Positions 6,076 through 6,993 of a stretch of 6,993 nucleotides of DNA are shown here, in pieces (the stretch's first letter is position 1; each line of letters opens with the position of its first letter). The DNA is from Lishizhenia sp. (lineage in GTDB: Bacteria > Bacteroidota > Bacteroidia > Flavobacteriales_D > Crocinitomicaceae), in the NCBI GenBank assembly GCA_007117055.1, contig SKHH01000214.1:1-6993 (forward strand), written 5' to 3'. A program made the translations under genes and the position numbers. Under the pieces are notes generated by a model that was given only the letters and a program-made list of their open reading frames with translations, made no database searches and had not been told where the DNA came from.

Positions 6076-6663
6076 TAAGAATTCATTTTGTGCATCTTTC
6101 ATGTATAACCAAAATACAGATGTAATATACTTTTCATGTTTTAGAAATACATCAACTCCTAAATTAAGAGAGTTGTGAAAGCTCAAACGCTGACTAATTC
6201 CATTACACGCAAAGTTAAGGCCTTCTCTTTTGTCGTAGTTGTGGATCCAACGTCCAGAATATATGCGATGTAGTAAAAAGAGAAAACGCTGATCATATTC
6301 AAATGTGTGACCTTCGAAGCTGTAGTTATTCTCGTTTAAAGCAAATCGAAAAAAATCATCTACATAAGTAAAAAAGTTTTTTTTATGAAATTTAGACCAA
6401 TGTAATGCGAGCAGGTGGTCAAAATATAGATCGATAGCAATAGATGAAACTTTTGGAAGATCATTGTACAATGAGCGTGATAAATCTTTAACGATTGAAT
6501 GAGAGTCAATAAAATCATCTATCTTTCGATGCAATACTAACCCTTTATACACAACAGGAGGGAATCTGTTTTCTAAACGTCCTTTTACAAAATCGCCGTA
6601 TAGGTTGGCAAGCATGATAGGGTAATCGTTTTCCGAAAAATATAGATGTCCTAAAAAATTCAT
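6067..6663 (-). CDS. acpH: Acyl carrier protein phosphodiesterase
   Basis: This is a probable ACP hydrolyase (PF04336), which removes the 4'-phosphopantetheine arm from acyl carrier protein, returning it to the apo form. The 198-aa length matches the roughly 193 aa of E. coli AcpH. So do the successive motifs: MNFLGHLYFS at the N-terminus (H6), ANLYGDFVKG (D24), VLHRKIDDFIDSH (H45, D49), and FDHLLALHW (D82, H83, H88). These His/Asp residues fit the HD-like metal-dependent hydrolase site proposed for the family. The start is ATG at 6663 with no Shine-Dalgarno. The last codon and stop overlap the end of the convergent cysteine desulfurase gene. Upstream lies a strong terminator and, beyond it, a promoter on the same strand, so expression may depend on read-through. 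Family assignment is fairly secure; activity on ACP is inferred. Confidence 0.88.
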   Translation of the reverse strand: MNFLGHLYFSENDYPIMLANLYGDFVKGRLENRFPPVVYKGLVLHRKIDDFIDSHSIVKDLSRSLYNDLPKVSSIAIDLYFDHLLALHWSKFHKKNFFTYVDDFFRFALNENNYSFEGHTFEYDQRFLFLLHRIYSGRWIHNYDKREGLNFACNGISQRLSFHNSLNLGVDVFLKHEKYITSVFWLYMKDAQNEFLSN

Positions 6664-6730
6664 TAATGGTAAAGGTATAAAAAAGAGTAGGACTTCAATG
6701 GTTCATATATTGTAAGTAAGCGTTAAAATC

Positions 6731-6768
6731 AAAAAAAAAGAGACAGAACAGGCGTTCCATCTCTTTTT
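6731..6768 (-). terminator. Strong intrinsic terminator between pdhB and acpH, possibly bidirectional
   Basis: The outer stem pairs AAAAAGAGA (6735-6743) with TCTCTTTTT (6760-6768). After a 2x2 internal loop, GAAC (6746-6749) pairs with GTTC (6754-6757) around a 4-nt loop. On the minus strand the stem ends in a run of nine T (the A run 6731-6739), so it should stop transcripts from pdhB or from the promoter at 6802-6830. On the plus strand it is followed by CTCTTTTTCTTATTT-like sequence. It could therefore also stop read-through from the desulfurase operon, which has no nearer terminator. Confidence 0.82.
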
Positions 6769-6797
6769 CTTATTTAATCAACCTAACCACCTAAATC
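6731..6797 (-). ncRNA. Candidate small RNA or attenuated leader upstream of acpH
   Basis: A promoter with its expected start near 6796-6797 and a terminator ending near 6731 define a predicted RNA of about 62-67 nt on the minus strand. It begins with two copies of UUAGGU spaced by 8 nt (plus-strand positions 6789-6794 and 6781-6786), continues through an A-rich linker, and ends in the terminator hairpin. It contains no reading frame of note; the longest upstream of the hairpin is a GTG-started six-codon frame. It resembles no RNA family I can name. It may be a free-standing sRNA, or a leader whose terminator limits transcription into acpH, whose start is about 70 bases beyond. Confidence 0.33.
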
Positions 6798-6801
6798 GAT
6801 A

Positions 6802-6830
6802 CAAAGATAATTCAGTTTTTGAAAACTCAA
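6802..6830 (-). promoter_or_regulatory. Bacteroidota-type promoter on the minus strand
   Basis: Read on the minus strand, TTG (6830-6828) is followed after 18 bases by TATCTTTG (6809-6802). This agrees with the primary sigma-factor pattern of Bacteroidota, a -33 TTG/TTTG and a -7 TAnnTTTG. The start would be near 6796-6797. It lies after the pdhB stop and before the terminator at 6731-6768, so it would drive a short RNA or the acpH leader. It is the best-formed promoter in the window. Confidence 0.55.
6814..6827. repeat. Short inverted repeat within the promoter spacer
   Basis: AGTTTTTGAAAACT has 6-bp arms (AGTTTT/AAAACT) with two central bases, and it occupies most of the 18-base spacer between the -33 and -7 elements. 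This is where a repressor could bind. Arms made mostly of A and T can arise by chance, so operator function is speculative. Confidence 0.25.
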
Positions 6831-6838
6831 CACTGTTT

Positions 6839-6856
6839 TTAGTCAAGTTCGACTAA
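6839..6856. repeat. Inverted repeat between pdhB and the minus-strand promoter
   Basis: TTAGTC (6839-6844) and GACTAA (6851-6856) are perfect 6-bp inverted arms around AAGTTC. Neither strand has a T tract directly after it, so it is not a convincing terminator. It lies 22 bases past the pdhB stop and 8 bases upstream of the -33 element. It could be a 3' mRNA structure or a binding site. Confidence 0.25.
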
Positions 6857-6877
6857 TAGGATGAAATATTCGACAAA

Positions 6878-6993
6878 TTAGTTTCTATATAATGTGGACT
6901 TAACCGCTTTAACAATTTTATCTACATTCGGAAGTGCTGCTTCCATTAATGTAGGAGAAAAAGGAAACGGGGTATCCGATTGCGTAAGTCTTA
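6878..6993 (-). CDS. pdhB: Pyruvate dehydrogenase E1 beta subunit, C-terminal end only (partial)
   Basis: The window edge cuts this minus-strand gene, leaving 37 codons and a TAA stop (6880-6878). The visible peptide begins RLTQSDTPFPFSPTLMEAAL, continues PNVDKIVKAVKSTLYRN and ends there. This pattern, R-[LIV]-T-x(2)-D-T-P-x-P-[FY]-x-P-x-L followed by LPN and an amphipathic helix ending in LY, matches the C-terminus of the transketolase C-terminal domain in E1 beta subunits of 2-oxo acid dehydrogenases. The pyruvate enzyme in Bacteroidota fits best. A branched-chain 2-oxo acid or acetoin dehydrogenase beta subunit, or a fused alpha/beta E1, cannot be excluded from so short a piece. The intact enzyme would supply acetyl-CoA. 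Its first clear terminator is the hairpin at 6731-6768. Confidence 0.65.
   Translation of the reverse strand, partial: RLTQSDTPFPFSPTLMEAALPNVDKIVKAVKSTLYRN

Noticed and set aside
6670..6698. TACCTTTA with TTG 18 bases upstream as the acpH promoter
   Set aside because: It departs from the -7 consensus at the last base and would start transcription at or within a few bases of the ATG. It was kept out as weak, though it is the alternative to expression from the 6802-6830 promoter.
6695..6760. Minus-strand 21-codon frame starting MERLFCLFFF
   Set aside because: Its start lies inside the terminator hairpin, and its phenylalanine run comes from the T tract. There is no ribosome binding site.
1..6993. 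Mobile element, integrase, CRISPR array or defence island near the tRNA genes
   Set aside because: There is no transposase, recombinase, terminal inverted repeat, regularly spaced repeat or duplicated tRNA 3' end. All long frames are housekeeping or two-component genes.

Overview
The window looks like a chromosomal housekeeping segment from an AT-rich member of the Bacteroidota, most likely Flavobacteriales. Several things point there. Almost no start codon has a Shine-Dalgarno sequence. Elements matching the Bacteroidota -7 consensus TAnnTTTG occur between genes. The LytS/LytTR pair, the YfgM-like TPR protein next to ribH, and the GlmM with a GEGNGG loop are all of forms familiar from that phylum. 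I could not run searches, so family calls rest on motifs and the lineage is an inference.

Layout from left to right. Positions 14-232 carry two plus-strand tRNA genes, Pro(UGG) and Arg(UCU), each followed by a terminator-like hairpin. Positions 233-408 hold no convincing gene, but contain an oddly GC-rich block of about 66 bases. Positions 409-2196 on the minus strand encode a two-component system, with a LytS-type membrane histidine kinase transcribed before a LytTR response regulator. A divergent intergenic region of about 200 bases follows. Positions 2393-6075 on the plus strand form a tight four-gene run: a membrane-anchored TPR protein, lumazine synthase (ribH), a phosphohexomutase of GlmM type, and an IscS/NifS-like cysteine desulfurase, with gaps of 10, 4 and 3 bases. 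A minus-strand ACP phosphodiesterase gene (6067-6663) meets the desulfurase tail to tail with a 9-base overlap. The right edge (6878-6993) is the last 37 codons of a minus-strand gene, probably the pyruvate dehydrogenase E1 beta subunit.

Functionally, the plus-strand run joins envelope protein handling, riboflavin synthesis, the entry step of peptidoglycan and lipid A amino-sugar synthesis, and sulfur mobilisation. This is a shared housekeeping transcript rather than one pathway. The kinase and regulator are adjacent to it but read in the opposite direction, and their target is not visible.

No mobile element, CRISPR array, defence system or obviously new multi-gene system was found. The least explained part is the 214-base gap between acpH and the pdhB end. 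There a well-formed minus-strand promoter (TTG, 18 bases, TATCTTTG) is followed within about 65 bases by a strong intrinsic terminator, before acpH begins. This fits either a small RNA gene or a transcription-attenuated leader for acpH.
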